Shown piece after piece: positions 16,282 to 24,692 of a stretch of 64,000 bases of DNA. Position 1 is the first letter of the stretch; each line of letters opens with the position of its first letter. The notes under the pieces are model-generated. The model saw only the letters and a program-made list of their open reading frames with translations, searched no databases and was not told the DNA's origin. Made by a program: the position numbers and the translations under genes. The DNA is taken from positions 62,001 to 126,000 of the forward strand of contig CAMPHR010000003.1 in NCBI GenBank assembly GCA_946886075.1, in the 5' to 3' direction. Source of the stretch: an uncultured Novosphingobium sp. GTDB lineage: Bacteria; Pseudomonadota; Alphaproteobacteria; Sphingomonadales; Sphingomonadaceae.

Positions 16282-18843
16282 TCACTCGCCGCCGAAGCGA
16301 TATTTGAGGCGCAGCCCGTACATGCGCGGTTCGCCATAGAGGGACGTTTGATACAGCAACCCACCCTGCTGATACACGTTGCTGTTGCTGATCCGGTAGA
16401 GCTTGTTGGTCGCGTTGGTGACGAACAGCCCCACATCGAACCCGCTGCCAGCCACGCCGTTCCAGTCGAGCGACATGTTGAGCAGGCCAAAGGCTTCCAG
16501 ATAGGCGCCCGGCTGCAGCGCAGGCACATTGCCGGGATCGGTATATTGACGCGAGCTGTGCGAATAGTTCGCGAAGAAGTTCAGCTCACCCATGTCGTCG
16601 CCCACCGGCACCGTAGCATTGGCATGAATGCTCCAGATATAGGGCGACACATATTGGAACGGCAGGCAGCTCAGGTCTACCGTACCATTTGCCGGAACGA
16701 AGCCGTTACAGCCGAATCCGCCGGTGTTCGTCTTGAACTCATATGTCTTGTACTTCGCATCGGTGTGGCTGAAATTGCCACCGATCTCCAGGCCCTTGAA
16801 CGGCTGCATCGAAGCTTCGACCTCGACACCCTTGATGCGCGCGTCGGCGTTACGGACGACTGCACCGCCAGCAGCAGACGCCGGGTTATAGTCCGCCCCT
16901 GCCCGCTGAATATCCTTATAGTCCAACAAATAGGCGGTGCTATTCAGGCGGAACGGAACATCGGCAATCCGGAAGTCGGCTTTGAAGCCAGCTTCGTAGG
17001 ATGTGACGGTTTCCGGCTCGAAGGTGCGGGTATCGGCAAACACGGCCTGCTGGTTGAAGCCGCCTGCCTTGTACCCACGGCTCACCTTGCCGAACAGCAG
17101 CACATCGCGCATCACCTTATAATCAAGGCCGATCAGCCAGGTCGAAGCCTTGCTGTTCAGTTCCGCACTGTAGGTGCAATCCGCAAGGGCAGTCCCGATC
17201 GGCACGATGGCGCTGGTCGAACCGCACTTTGCGGTCGTCCCCCCGATCTGCGGCAGGAAGGACGTAGAGTAACCACGGATCTTGTCCCAGGTGTGACGAT
17301 AGCCACCGGTCAGGCGCAAGCTCTCCAGAGCAGGTGACACTGCCCCGAAATCGAATGTTGCCTGCGCATAGAGCGCCTTGGACGTCTGCGTCGTGCCATA
17401 GGTGCTGTAGTTCGCAGGACACACGGCAATGCCCGGAGTGCCGACAGTTGTCCCGGTGAACGCCGCCGGGCAGTAAACGATTGCGGCGCCGACCTGCTTG
17501 CCGCTCGGCCGCTGGTCATAATAGAATCCACCGACCGTATAGGTCAGATGCTTGTCGAGCGCGGTACCCTGCAGCTGAAGCTCTTCCGTGAACTGCTTCA
17601 GGTCGTCGCGCGGAAAGCCCGGATCGGATGCGTTGAAATAGGTGAGCGGCGTATTGTCGCCCGGCAGGACAACCTGACCGGGAGCAGGCAGGCGATTGGG
17701 ATCGACGTCATGCTGCTGCAGGATCGTGCCATCGCTATCATAGGCATAATCCAGCTTCAGCTTCTGGAAGCTGACGATGTTGCGCAACGTCAGTTCATCG
17801 CTCAACTCGATGTCGGTCGTGTTGGAAACGCCCCAGGTCTTGGTCCGCGAGAAGATATCGATGCCCAGAGCGGTCTGGCGCGGACCCAGCGCCTCCGCCT
17901 GCGCCGAAGCCGCGCGGTAGACATCGCACGATGCGATGGCGCCCGGAATGGTCGCACCTTCATAGCACAGGTTAAGTGCAGACAGGCCGGCAATATTGAA
18001 TCCCTCGTGGATGAAGCCTGCGCCGTTGTTCTTCGAATTCGCGCCATAGATCATCGTATAGTTTTCGATGGTCTCGGTCGGCTTGAAGGTTATGCCGATG
18101 CGACCCGAATACCAATGTTCGTTGTCGCGATCCTTGTTCCACACGACATCGCGCGTGAAGCCATCGCGGTCGTGAAACGCGCCGACGACACGGACCAGCA
18201 GCTTGTCCTCGATCAGCGGAACATTGACCGCGCCCTCGACATAGCGGCGATCATAATTGCCGATTTCGCCCTTGATCCAGCCGCCGAACTCGCTGGTCGG
18301 CTTCTTGGGCACCAGCAGCACCGCGCCGCCAGTCGTGTTGCGGCCAAACAGCGTGCCCTGCGGGCCGGAAAGGACCTGCAGATTCTCCAGATCCACGAAG
18401 TTGCCAGGCCCGCCCTGCTGGCTCAGTGTGATGCCGGCGGGCAGCGGGACTTCGTTCATATAGACGACGACGCCCGGTGATGCCTGGAATGTCGCGCCCT
18501 GACCGCGGATAGTGAAGGACTGCGATTCACGCGACCCCTGCCCGTTCGGACCTACGACGAGCGAGGGGACGCTTGCCTGAAGGTCCTGCTCCTTCGCGAT
18601 ACCCTGCTGTTCCAGCCGATCGGCCGACAGCGCGGTGATGGCGATCGGCACGTCCTGGTTGCGCTCTGCGCGGCGGTTCGCAGTCACGACGATGTCCGTC
18701 AGGCCAACATTCTCGGCTGCGTCCTGCGGCTGCGCTTCGGTTTGGGCCAGGGCCGCCGAGCCGAACATCGTCACGGCAACGCCAGCCATCATGCTGGTGG
18801 CAAGCAGCGGCAGTCGCCGCCGCGCGCGGATAACAGAAGGCAT
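16282..18843 (-). CDS. TonB-dependent outer-membrane receptor
   Basis: 853 aa. A basic N-terminus and hydrophobic core ending SAALAQ form a signal peptide. A TonB-box-like DIVVTANRR lies near residue 50, then a plug with LQVLSGPQGTLFGRNTTGGA, and a beta-barrel ending in aromatic-rich LKYRFGGE. Such receptors move siderophores or, in sphingomonads, hydrophobic carbon sources across the outer membrane. It has AGGAGAG before the ATG. The leader is unusually long (about 300 bases from a candidate promoter at 19145-19172) and carries a 29-codon ORF. The lipocalin-like gene lies downstream. The substrate is inferred to be the compound degraded by this locus. Confidence 0.92.
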   Translation of the reverse strand: MPSVIRARRRLPLLATSMMAGVAVTMFGSAALAQTEAQPQDAAENVGLTDIVVTANRRAERNQDVPIAITALSADRLEQQGIAKEQDLQASVPSLVVGPNGQGSRESQSFTIRGQGATFQASPGVVVYMNEVPLPAGITLSQQGGPGNFVDLENLQVLSGPQGTLFGRNTTGGAVLLVPKKPTSEFGGWIKGEIGNYDRRYVEGAVNVPLIEDKLLVRVVGAFHDRDGFTRDVVWNKDRDNEHWYSGRIGITFKPTETIENYTMIYGANSKNNGAGFIHEGFNIAGLSALNLCYEGATIPGAIASCDVYRAASAQAEALGPRQTALGIDIFSRTKTWGVSNTTDIELSDELTLRNIVSFQKLKLDYAYDSDGTILQQHDVDPNRLPAPGQVVLPGDNTPLTYFNASDPGFPRDDLKQFTEELQLQGTALDKHLTYTVGGFYYDQRPSGKQVGAAIVYCPAAFTGTTVGTPGIAVCPANYSTYGTTQTSKALYAQATFDFGAVSPALESLRLTGGYRHTWDKIRGYSTSFLPQIGGTTAKCGSTSAIVPIGTALADCTYSAELNSKASTWLIGLDYKVMRDVLLFGKVSRGYKAGGFNQQAVFADTRTFEPETVTSYEAGFKADFRIADVPFRLNSTAYLLDYKDIQRAGADYNPASAAGGAVVRNADARIKGVEVEASMQPFKGLEIGGNFSHTDAKYKTYEFKTNTGGFGCNGFVPANGTVDLSCLPFQYVSPYIWSIHANATVPVGDDMGELNFFANYSHSSRQYTDPGNVPALQPGAYLEAFGLLNMSLDWNGVAGSGFDVGLFVTNATNKLYRISNSNVYQQGGLLYQTSLYGEPRMYGLRLKYRFGGE

Positions 18844-18982
18844 TCACACTCTCCTATACATGGTACAGAAGCTGGCGGCGTCCACGCCGCAGCTCCGATC
18901 CTCTCCAATTTCGATTTTTTTGTTGAACTGGGCGGGGGTCGCAGAGCCAGACAGCCCATCCCCGCAAACAGATTGCGAAGGT

Positions 18983-19072
18983 TCAGCCAGACGTGCCGAT
19001 GATATGTGAAATGGATGCCGCCGCGGCCTTTTCCTCGCCGCGCGCTTTCGCGATGTCAGTCAAGCCGCACAT
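18983..19072 (-). CDS. Possible 29-aa leader ORF upstream of TonB receptor
   Basis: ATG at 19072 is preceded by AAAGGGAG at good spacing and encodes MCGLTDIAKARGEEKAAAAS plus nine residues, ending at a TGA at 18983-18985. It sits inside the long leader of the TonB receptor gene, 139 bases before the receptor start. It resembles no family that I recognise. It may be a real small protein, a leader peptide, or chance; the good Shine-Dalgarno is the main support. Confidence 0.3.
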   Translation of the reverse strand: MCGLTDIAKARGEEKAAAASISHIIGTSG

Positions 19073-19144
19073 CTCAACTCCCTTTCCATCGTCCAGTGCC
19101 CCATCCTGTCACCGGATGTTGTGTAAGCACTCACTTTGGGCGAG

Positions 19145-19172
19145 CTATTAGCATGGCAAGCTGTTAAATCAA
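19145..19172 (-). promoter_or_regulatory. Candidate promoter for TonB receptor (minus strand)
   Basis: On the minus strand TTGATT is followed after 16 bases by TAATAG. This is an AT-rich island in the 522-base gap between the receptor and epimerase genes. Apart from this element, the adjacent palindrome and the short ORF, I see nothing further in the gap 18844-19365. Confidence 0.4.
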
Positions 19173-19177
19173 TATCC

Positions 19178-19189
19178 AAACGGCCGTTT
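19178..19189. promoter_or_regulatory. 12-bp perfect palindrome AAACGGCCGTTT
   Basis: The palindrome lies just upstream of the candidate -35 of the receptor promoter. Its size and symmetry resemble TetR-family operators, and a TetR gene lies 2 kb away at 21321-21986. I saw no second copy in the other promoter gaps. Assignment to that regulator is inference. Confidence 0.4.
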
Positions 19190-19365
19190 ATTGACCATCT
19201 CATTCATTATTTTTCGGCCAGCTTGAACCTCTTCTGCTGATCCCAAGGCCGATCAAACTGTCTCCGCCGTGGTAATTACGTCTCCCTACGACCAAGCCTT
19301 TACAGAAATGCGTAGAAGCGCATTCCCGGTTACAAGCAGCACCGCGTCCCCACTACACCGACGCC

Positions 19366-20292
19366 ATGGCATCCTCTCCTCTTCAAGGTCGAAAGATCCT
19401 GGTCACCGGCCCCGCTGGCCAAATTGCTTTCCCCCTCGCCCGGTCGCTCGCCCTTTCCAACGAAGTGTGGGGCATCGCCCGCTTCAGCGACCCGACCCGA
19501 CGGCAGGAGGTCGAGGAGGCCGGGATCAGCACATTGGCGATCGACCTGAAGGATCCGGATTTTTCCGATCTCCCGCGCGACTTTACGCATCTCCTGCATC
19601 TCGCCGCATCGGTAGAGGGCAGCGACTGCGACCAGGCGATCACGACCAATGCGGAAGGAACCGGGCTGCTCCTTTCCCACTGCCGCAATGTGGAGGCTGC
19701 GCTCATCATGTCGACCGTCGCAGTCTACAAACCGAACCCCGACCCGCGCCACGCCTATGGCGAAACCGATCCGCTGGGCGACGCGATGCTGCCGGGCATG
19801 ACCGCCTATTCCATCGCCAAAATCGCGCAGGAAGCCGTCGCCCGCTACTGCGCGCGCGAATTCGGCATAGCCATCACCATCGCGCGAATGGGCGCATCCT
19901 ATGGCCCGCGCGGAGGATTGCCGACGCTGGTCGCACAAGCCGTGGCGGAAGGGCGGCCGTGGATCACGCGGTCCGATCCCTGCCCCTATAATCCGATCCA
20001 TGACGACGACCTGCTCGCCCAGCTGCCGCCCCTGCTCGAAGCCGCCAGCGCTCCCGCGACCATCGTCAATTGGGCGGGGGATGAGATGGTGAGCGTGCAG
20101 GACATGGCCGCTTATGCCGGAAGCTTGCTCGGCATCCCCGCGCATGTCGAAATCGCTCCCGCGCCCGGCGCACAGCCCGGCTCCGGCGTCGATAATGCCC
20201 GGCGCCTTGCCATCACCGGACCGTGCCGGGTTCATTGGCGCGAAGGCTTGCGCCAGGTCATGATGCAGCTTTACCCTGGCCGGATAGAATGA
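19366..20292 (+). CDS. NAD-dependent epimerase/dehydratase (extended SDR)
   Basis: 308 aa. The Rossmann motif is ILVTGPAGQIAFPLA (11-25), with catalytic S116 (IMSTVAVYK), Y148 and K152 (TAYSIAK). Length and layout match extended SDRs acting on nucleotide sugars or, in catabolic loci, 3-beta-hydroxysteroids or aldehydes. No clear Shine-Dalgarno precedes ATG 19366. It lies 12 bases before the cyclase-family gene and is likely co-transcribed with it. The substrate is not assigned. Confidence 0.87.
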   Translation: MASSPLQGRKILVTGPAGQIAFPLARSLALSNEVWGIARFSDPTRRQEVEEAGISTLAIDLKDPDFSDLPRDFTHLLHLAASVEGSDCDQAITTNAEGTGLLLSHCRNVEAALIMSTVAVYKPNPDPRHAYGETDPLGDAMLPGMTAYSIAKIAQEAVARYCAREFGIAITIARMGASYGPRGGLPTLVAQAVAEGRPWITRSDPCPYNPIHDDDLLAQLPPLLEAASAPATIVNWAGDEMVSVQDMAAYAGSLLGIPAHVEIAPAPGAQPGSGVDNARRLAITGPCRVHWREGLRQVMMQLYPGRIE

Positions 20293-20304
20293 AAGGAGAG
20301 TGAA

Positions 20305-21306
20305 ATGCCGCGCTGGGTGAACCGGCCTGAAGGGTCGAACTGGGGCGATTTCGGCGAGGATGACCAGATCGGCCGGATGAACCTGATCACGCCGGAGCGC
20401 CGCCGCGCCGCCATGGCGGAGGTCCATGAAGGTATTGCCTTCACCTTGAGCCTGCCGCTCAACGTCCCAACAATTCCCCTCGCGCCATTCCGCCGCCCGC
20501 CGCTGCTCAGCGCCGCCTGCGATGAAGGAGGCGACATGTACAACCGCCTCGACCCGAATGGCGAGGAATCAACCTGCGACGACAGGGTACTGCTCTACAC
20601 CCAATATTCAACCCAGTGGGATGCGCTGTCGCATCGCGGCCGCACCTTCGACGCCGATGGCGATGGGGTAGCGGAACTGGTCTATTATAATGGGTTCCGC
20701 GCGGGCGATCATGTGAGCGGCGGCGAAGGTCCCGCTGACAGCCCATGCGCCCGCGCGCTCGGGATTGAAACTTTGGCCATGGCGGGGGTGCAGGGACGGG
20801 GTGTCATGGTCAACCTAAAAGCCGCCTATGGCACCCAATACCGGCCGATCAGCCGCGACGACCTGTTGCGCGCGATGGATGCGCAGCGCGTGGAGGTGCG
20901 CACTGGCGATTTCCTGCTGCTCTACGCCGGCCTGGACCGAATGATCCTGGACCGCGAGGCAAGCGGTCAGGACACGCCGCTCAATATGACAGGGTGCGCC
21001 CTCGACGGCCGGGACGAAGCCCTGCTTCAATGGATCATCGATAGCGGCATCAGCGCCATCTGCTCGGACAATATCGCGATCGAGGCGCTTGACCTCATCC
21101 TTTCACCCGAACCGCCGCCGATCCGCCTGCCCATCCATGACCTGTGCCTCTTCCGCCAGGGCATTTTCCTGGGCGAGCTCTGGTATCTGGAACAGCTGGC
21201 CCAGTGGCTGAGCGAGCGGGGGCGCCACGCATTTCTGCTCACCGCCCCGCCGCTGCGTCTGCCGGGCAGCGTGGGTTCACCCGTCACGCCGATCGCAACT
21301 GTCTGA
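20305..21306 (+). CDS. Cyclase family protein (kynurenine formamidase-like metal hydrolase)
   Basis: 333 aa with AAGGAGAGTG before the ATG. It opens RWVNRPEGSNWGDFGEDDQI and has YSTQWDALSHRGRTFDADG near residues 108-125, the metal-binding region corresponding to HxGTHxDxPxH in the family, with the first His of that motif not evident. The C-terminal half contains FLLLYAGLDR and the segment ICSDNIAIEALD. The family includes arylformamidases and polyketide or terpenoid lactone-forming enzymes; members of this length are common in sphingomonad and mycobacterial catabolic clusters. The reaction here is probably hydrolytic or dehydrative C-N/C-O chemistry, unproven. Confidence 0.82.
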   Translation: MPRWVNRPEGSNWGDFGEDDQIGRMNLITPERRRAAMAEVHEGIAFTLSLPLNVPTIPLAPFRRPPLLSAACDEGGDMYNRLDPNGEESTCDDRVLLYTQYSTQWDALSHRGRTFDADGDGVAELVYYNGFRAGDHVSGGEGPADSPCARALGIETLAMAGVQGRGVMVNLKAAYGTQYRPISRDDLLRAMDAQRVEVRTGDFLLLYAGLDRMILDREASGQDTPLNMTGCALDGRDEALLQWIIDSGISAICSDNIAIEALDLILSPEPPPIRLPIHDLCLFRQGIFLGELWYLEQLAQWLSERGRHAFLLTAPPLRLPGSVGSPVTPIATV

Positions 21307-21320
21307 TCGGCTAACTCGAC

Positions 21321-21986
21321 TTAGCCCCGGACATCAGCATCCTTGGTCAACATCGCGCACGCGCCGTCCATGAAAAGGGTCGTCACAGCTTCGGCATTGG
21401 CCCTGATCTGCGCCGGAGTCATAGCTTTCTCATTATAGATCACGCGATTCTGCCACCGGCGCAGCAGCAGGGTGACATAAGCGCTGGACAGCATTTCCGA
21501 CTGCGCCTTGTTGAACCCATGCGCCGTCAGGATCTTCTGCACCGGCTCAAGCTGGAACCGCTCGAACTGGCGGCGCGATACCTCTTCCAGCTGAGGGAAG
21601 CTGATGCATTCGCGGAAAATGATGCGGGCCAGCCTCACCTGCCGGTCATGGTTCACCCTGCTGCTCACATGCAGCGCGTAACGCATCAACTGTTCGCGCA
21701 GGTTGCCCTTGCCGTCGGTGGGAACATGATGGCGGACTGCCGACATTTCCAGACAGGCTTCGAACAGCGCGACCTTGTCGGTGTACCGGTTATAGACCGT
21801 GCGCGTCGAAACGCCGGCCCGCTCGGCGATGGAGCGCACCGACGCACCGTGAAATCCGTGGCTGGAAAATTCCTCCAGCGCCGCTTCCAGCATCGCCTCA
21901 TGTTTCAGCTCGGCTTCACGCGCGTTGGGCCTGCCGACCCGCCTCTTCGTTCCCTCTTCAATCTTTCCTGCCCCTCTGCTGATCAT
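21321..21986 (-). CDS. TetR/AcrR family transcriptional regulator
   Basis: 221 aa. A basic leader (GTKRRVGRPNAREAELKHE) precedes an N-terminal TetR HTH (EEFSSHGFHGASVRSIAERA, then GVSTRTVYNRYTDKVALFEA). The C-terminal ligand domain is all-helical. It converges on the cyclase gene (14 bases between stops) and lies downstream of the SnoaL-like gene on the same strand. The nearby palindrome AAACGGCCGTTT and the divergent region 22585-22727 are candidate targets. The Shine-Dalgarno is weak. Confidence 0.9.
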   Translation of the reverse strand: MISRGAGKIEEGTKRRVGRPNAREAELKHEAMLEAALEEFSSHGFHGASVRSIAERAGVSTRTVYNRYTDKVALFEACLEMSAVRHHVPTDGKGNLREQLMRYALHVSSRVNHDRQVRLARIIFRECISFPQLEEVSRRQFERFQLEPVQKILTAHGFNKAQSEMLSSAYVTLLLRRWQNRVIYNEKAMTPAQIRANAEAVTTLFMDGACAMLTKDADVRG

Positions 21987-22021
21987 CGGCTGGCGTCGTC
22001 CCCCCTATGGCCTGGCACCAT

Positions 22022-22048
22022 GCCCCTGCACGAACACCGTGCGGGGGC
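22022..22048 (-). terminator. Hairpin between SnoaL-like and TetR genes
   Basis: GCCCCTGCACG, loop AACAC, then CGTGCGGGGGC, an 11-bp stem with one mismatch. There is no T tract, so it could be an attenuator or processing site rather than a terminator. Confidence 0.4.
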
Positions 22049-22125
22049 CACCGGCTATAGGATATTTTGACGGGTCCAGATAGAGGCAGCAGCGGACGGG
22101 CCAACCGTCCCCTTGCAAGCCGCCG

Positions 22126-22584
22126 TCAGTCCACGACGGTGGGAATCGGGGGCATCTCCGGTACATTGTGGGCGTAACCCATTTCCTCGTACCGCTCAGC
22201 AATCCGCCAACCCTTTTCGGTGCGCACCAGTTTGTCACGATACCACAGGCCGATGAAGAACACCTGCTCCGCGCCATCGTCGCCCTTGTAGACCATGGGG
22301 TTGAACAGGCAGGTCCGGCTGCGCGCCGTGTCGCCATCCAGTTCCAGCTTCGTTGTAGCTACCATGTGCTGGAACCGGGGGAATCGCTCCATCGCGATGG
22401 GCAGCCATGCCTTTATCTGAGCAACGCTGCCCTTTGCCCCGCCCGTTTCGCTGTAGTCGATCGCCGCGTCGGGGGTGAAGACGTCATCCAGCCCATCCCA
22501 GTCCCGCTCATCGATGGCATAGCTATAACGCGACAGAAGATCCTGAATCTCAAGCCGGTCCGAAATTTCCTGAAGCGAAAGCAT
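22126..22584 (-). CDS. SnoaL-like (NTF2-fold) protein
   Basis: 152 aa from ATG 22584, which has a perfect AGGAGG 6 bases upstream; the longer in-frame start at 22689 would cross the divergent promoter. It reads MLSLQEISDRLEIQDLLSRY, then the WDGLDDVFTPDAAIDYS segment typical of SnoaL_4-type proteins. Fold relatives include scytalone dehydratase, limonene epoxide hydrolase-like enzymes and the bile-acid 7-alpha-dehydratase group, so dehydration or isomerisation of a ring intermediate is possible. It is divergent from the SDR at 22728. Confidence 0.85.
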   Translation of the reverse strand: MLSLQEISDRLEIQDLLSRYSYAIDERDWDGLDDVFTPDAAIDYSETGGAKGSVAQIKAWLPIAMERFPRFQHMVATTKLELDGDTARSRTCLFNPMVYKGDDGAEQVFFIGLWYRDKLVRTEKGWRIAERYEEMGYAHNVPEMPPIPTVVD

Positions 22585-22727
22585 CAGACATCCTCCTAAT
22601 GATTTTATGGATCGGATCAGGCCTTCGAGGTTCGCGCTTGTCAAGTTTTTCCGCCATCCATGCTTGAAATGCGTAGCAAATTGAAGCAAGCATTGACCAA
22701 TAAAATGACAAGATGAGGAGAGGTTTG
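22585..22727. promoter_or_regulatory. Divergent promoter region with several inverted repeats
   Basis: The region lies between the SnoaL-like gene (-) and the SDR gene (+). It contains CTTGTCAAG (22637-22645), ATGCTTG and CAAGCAT arms 20 bases apart (22660-22666, 22687-22693), and the palindrome ATTGACCAAT (22692-22701). It is likely to hold operators for both directions; no regulator is assigned. Confidence 0.4.
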
Positions 22728-23474
22728 ATGCGTCTAGCAGGGAAGACCGCTGTCGTGACTGGCGCTGCGTCGGGCATCGGCCTGGCGGTGGCGAAGCGGC
22801 TCGCAGCGGACGGAGCGAAGGTCGTCATCGGTGATCGCAATGCGGCCGGGGTCGAGGAGGCCGCACAGGCCATCGGATCGGGCGCCACTGCCCTGACTCT
22901 CGACGTCGCGGACGAAGCATCCTGCCAAGCCATCGTCGATCGCGCCGTGGCGCTTCATGGCGGGCTCGACATCCTGTGCAACATCGCTGGCGTGCTGGAT
23001 TTCGGCCGCTTCTCCGATGTGGACCGCACCCGCTGGGACCGGGTCATTTCGGTCAACCTGACGGGCGTCTACCAGATGTGCCGCGCAGCCATGCCTCACC
23101 TGATCGAGCGCCGCGGCAATATCGTCAACATGGCGTCGGCCGCGGGGCTCGTAGGCGTACCCTATAACTCAGCCTACACGGCGTCCAAACACGGCGTTGT
23201 CGGCCTCACCCGCGCGCTGGCGCTGGAATTTTCGAAGGAAGGCGTGCGCATCAACGCTGTCTGCCCCGGTGGTGTGGACACGCCGATGCTGCATCAGACT
23301 CCGCCGGAAAATATCGACTGGCAGATGGTCATGCGGTCGGCTTCCTGGCTCGACAGTGGCGCAATGGCGACCACGGACGAAATTGCCGACACTGTCGCCT
23401 TCCTTGCATCGGCAGAGGCAAAGCGCATCACCGGCGTCGCCTTCCCCGTAGACGGCGGCCAGACCGCAGGCTGA
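22728..23474 (+). CDS. Short-chain dehydrogenase/reductase
   Basis: 248 aa from ATG 22728, well placed after GAGGAGAGG. Classical SDR: TGAASGIGLAVAKRL, NIAGVLDFG, catalytic S in NMASAAGL, and YTASK. The tail FPVDGGQTAG is the usual C-terminus. The aspartate at the end of beta-2 (VVIGDRN) suggests NAD preference. It is first in a run with the sulfotransferase-like and dehalogenase-type genes, 40 bases before the next. Likely role: hydroxy/keto interconversion on the pathway substrate. Confidence 0.88.
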   Translation: MRLAGKTAVVTGAASGIGLAVAKRLAADGAKVVIGDRNAAGVEEAAQAIGSGATALTLDVADEASCQAIVDRAVALHGGLDILCNIAGVLDFGRFSDVDRTRWDRVISVNLTGVYQMCRAAMPHLIERRGNIVNMASAAGLVGVPYNSAYTASKHGVVGLTRALALEFSKEGVRINAVCPGGVDTPMLHQTPPENIDWQMVMRSASWLDSGAMATTDEIADTVAFLASAEAKRITGVAFPVDGGQTAG

Positions 23475-23514
23475 TCCTACCCCAACCTCAAGTTTTCGAA
23501 GAAGAGTGACCCCC

Positions 23515-24690
23515 ATGGCGACCCAGCCCGACCAGATCCAGACCCAGCCCCTCGAACGGGAGGCATTGCTGCAACAGGCGCGTGAAAGGGCAGGGCTCGC
23601 CGATTTCGGGGACGAATGGTTCTTCGAACCGATGGACCATTTCATCGAAGCATCGAACCGCGAAGGTCGGCTTACCCCGGCCGGGCGCGCTTCGACGACA
23701 GAAGTGATCGTCAAGGGCCTGGTCAGCCGCCTGCGCATGGTGGAGGACATCAAGCGCCATCCTGAAATCCTTGACGAAAAGGTCGATGTCGCAGGCATCA
23801 TACTTGGCCTGCCGCGTACCGGCAGCACCATCTTCCAGCGTCTGCTTGCCAGCGCGCCGGGCATGACGGGCCTGCGCTGGTATGAGGCGCAGAACTTCGC
23901 CCCCTTCCCCGGCGAAGAGCGCGGCAATCCGGTCGAACGCCGGGCCTATGCGCAGGCGATGATCGACGGCTGGCTTCAGCTTTCACCCGAACTCGCGTCC
24001 ATTCACCCGCTTGAACCCGACGCGCCCGACGAGGAGATCCTGGTGCTCGGTCAAATGTTTGTCAGCACGATGATTGAGGGCATGAACTATGTGCCGAGCT
24101 TCACTCGCTGGCTGAACACATATGACCAGTCGAAGGGGCATGAGGACCTCAAGACCATCCTCAAATATCTCCAGTGGCAGGACCCTTCGCGCAAAGGCCG
24201 CAAGTGGATCCTGAAGAGCCCCTCTAACCTCCCTTACGCGGAAGTCGCGGCCAAGGCGTTCCCCGACGCGCTGCTCATCATGACGCACCGCGATCCACTG
24301 CAGACCGTGCCGTCCTACGTTTCGATGCAAGCCGCGCTCTACAAGCTCAGCGCCTCCCTCACCGATGCCGAAGTGGGCGCCTTCTGGTTCCCGCGCCTCG
24401 TCGAATGGATGCGCATGTTCGAAGCGGCGCGTGAGCGGATCGGCGAGCACCGCTTCATCGACATCGACTATCGCGAAGTCGGCAAGGAACCCATGGCGCA
24501 GGCCGAACGCGTCCTGTCCCGTATGGGCATCCCCGTCGACGCACAACTTGAGGAGGTGCTGGCCGAATTCCTCGCGGGCAACAAGCGTGAGCAGCGGCCG
24601 ATGCACGACTATTCGCTCGAACGCTTCGGCCTGGACGAAGAAGCGATCAAGCGCGAATTCGCCACCTATCGCGAACGCTACATCCTCTGA
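23515..24690 (+). CDS. Sulfotransferase-family protein (Sulfotransfer_3)
   Basis: 391 aa from ATG 23515; a GTG at 23506 is possible. The 5'-phosphosulfate loop is LGLPRTGSTIFQRLL (residues 98-105 core) and the 3'-phosphate binding stretch is MTHRDPLQTVPSYVSMQ around 257, with KWILKSPSNL before it. This is the full PAPS-sulfotransferase pattern. Proteins of this type are common in sphingomonad and mycobacterial lipid/terpenoid loci with no proven substrate; sulfation of a hydroxyl group is the family expectation. It is nearly contiguous with the alpha/beta hydrolase gene (2 bases). Confidence 0.85.
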   Translation: MATQPDQIQTQPLEREALLQQARERAGLADFGDEWFFEPMDHFIEASNREGRLTPAGRASTTEVIVKGLVSRLRMVEDIKRHPEILDEKVDVAGIILGLPRTGSTIFQRLLASAPGMTGLRWYEAQNFAPFPGEERGNPVERRAYAQAMIDGWLQLSPELASIHPLEPDAPDEEILVLGQMFVSTMIEGMNYVPSFTRWLNTYDQSKGHEDLKTILKYLQWQDPSRKGRKWILKSPSNLPYAEVAAKAFPDALLIMTHRDPLQTVPSYVSMQAALYKLSASLTDAEVGAFWFPRLVEWMRMFEAARERIGEHRFIDIDYREVGKEPMAQAERVLSRMGIPVDAQLEEVLAEFLAGNKREQRPMHDYSLERFGLDEEAIKREFATYRERYIL

Positions 24691-24692
24691 CG

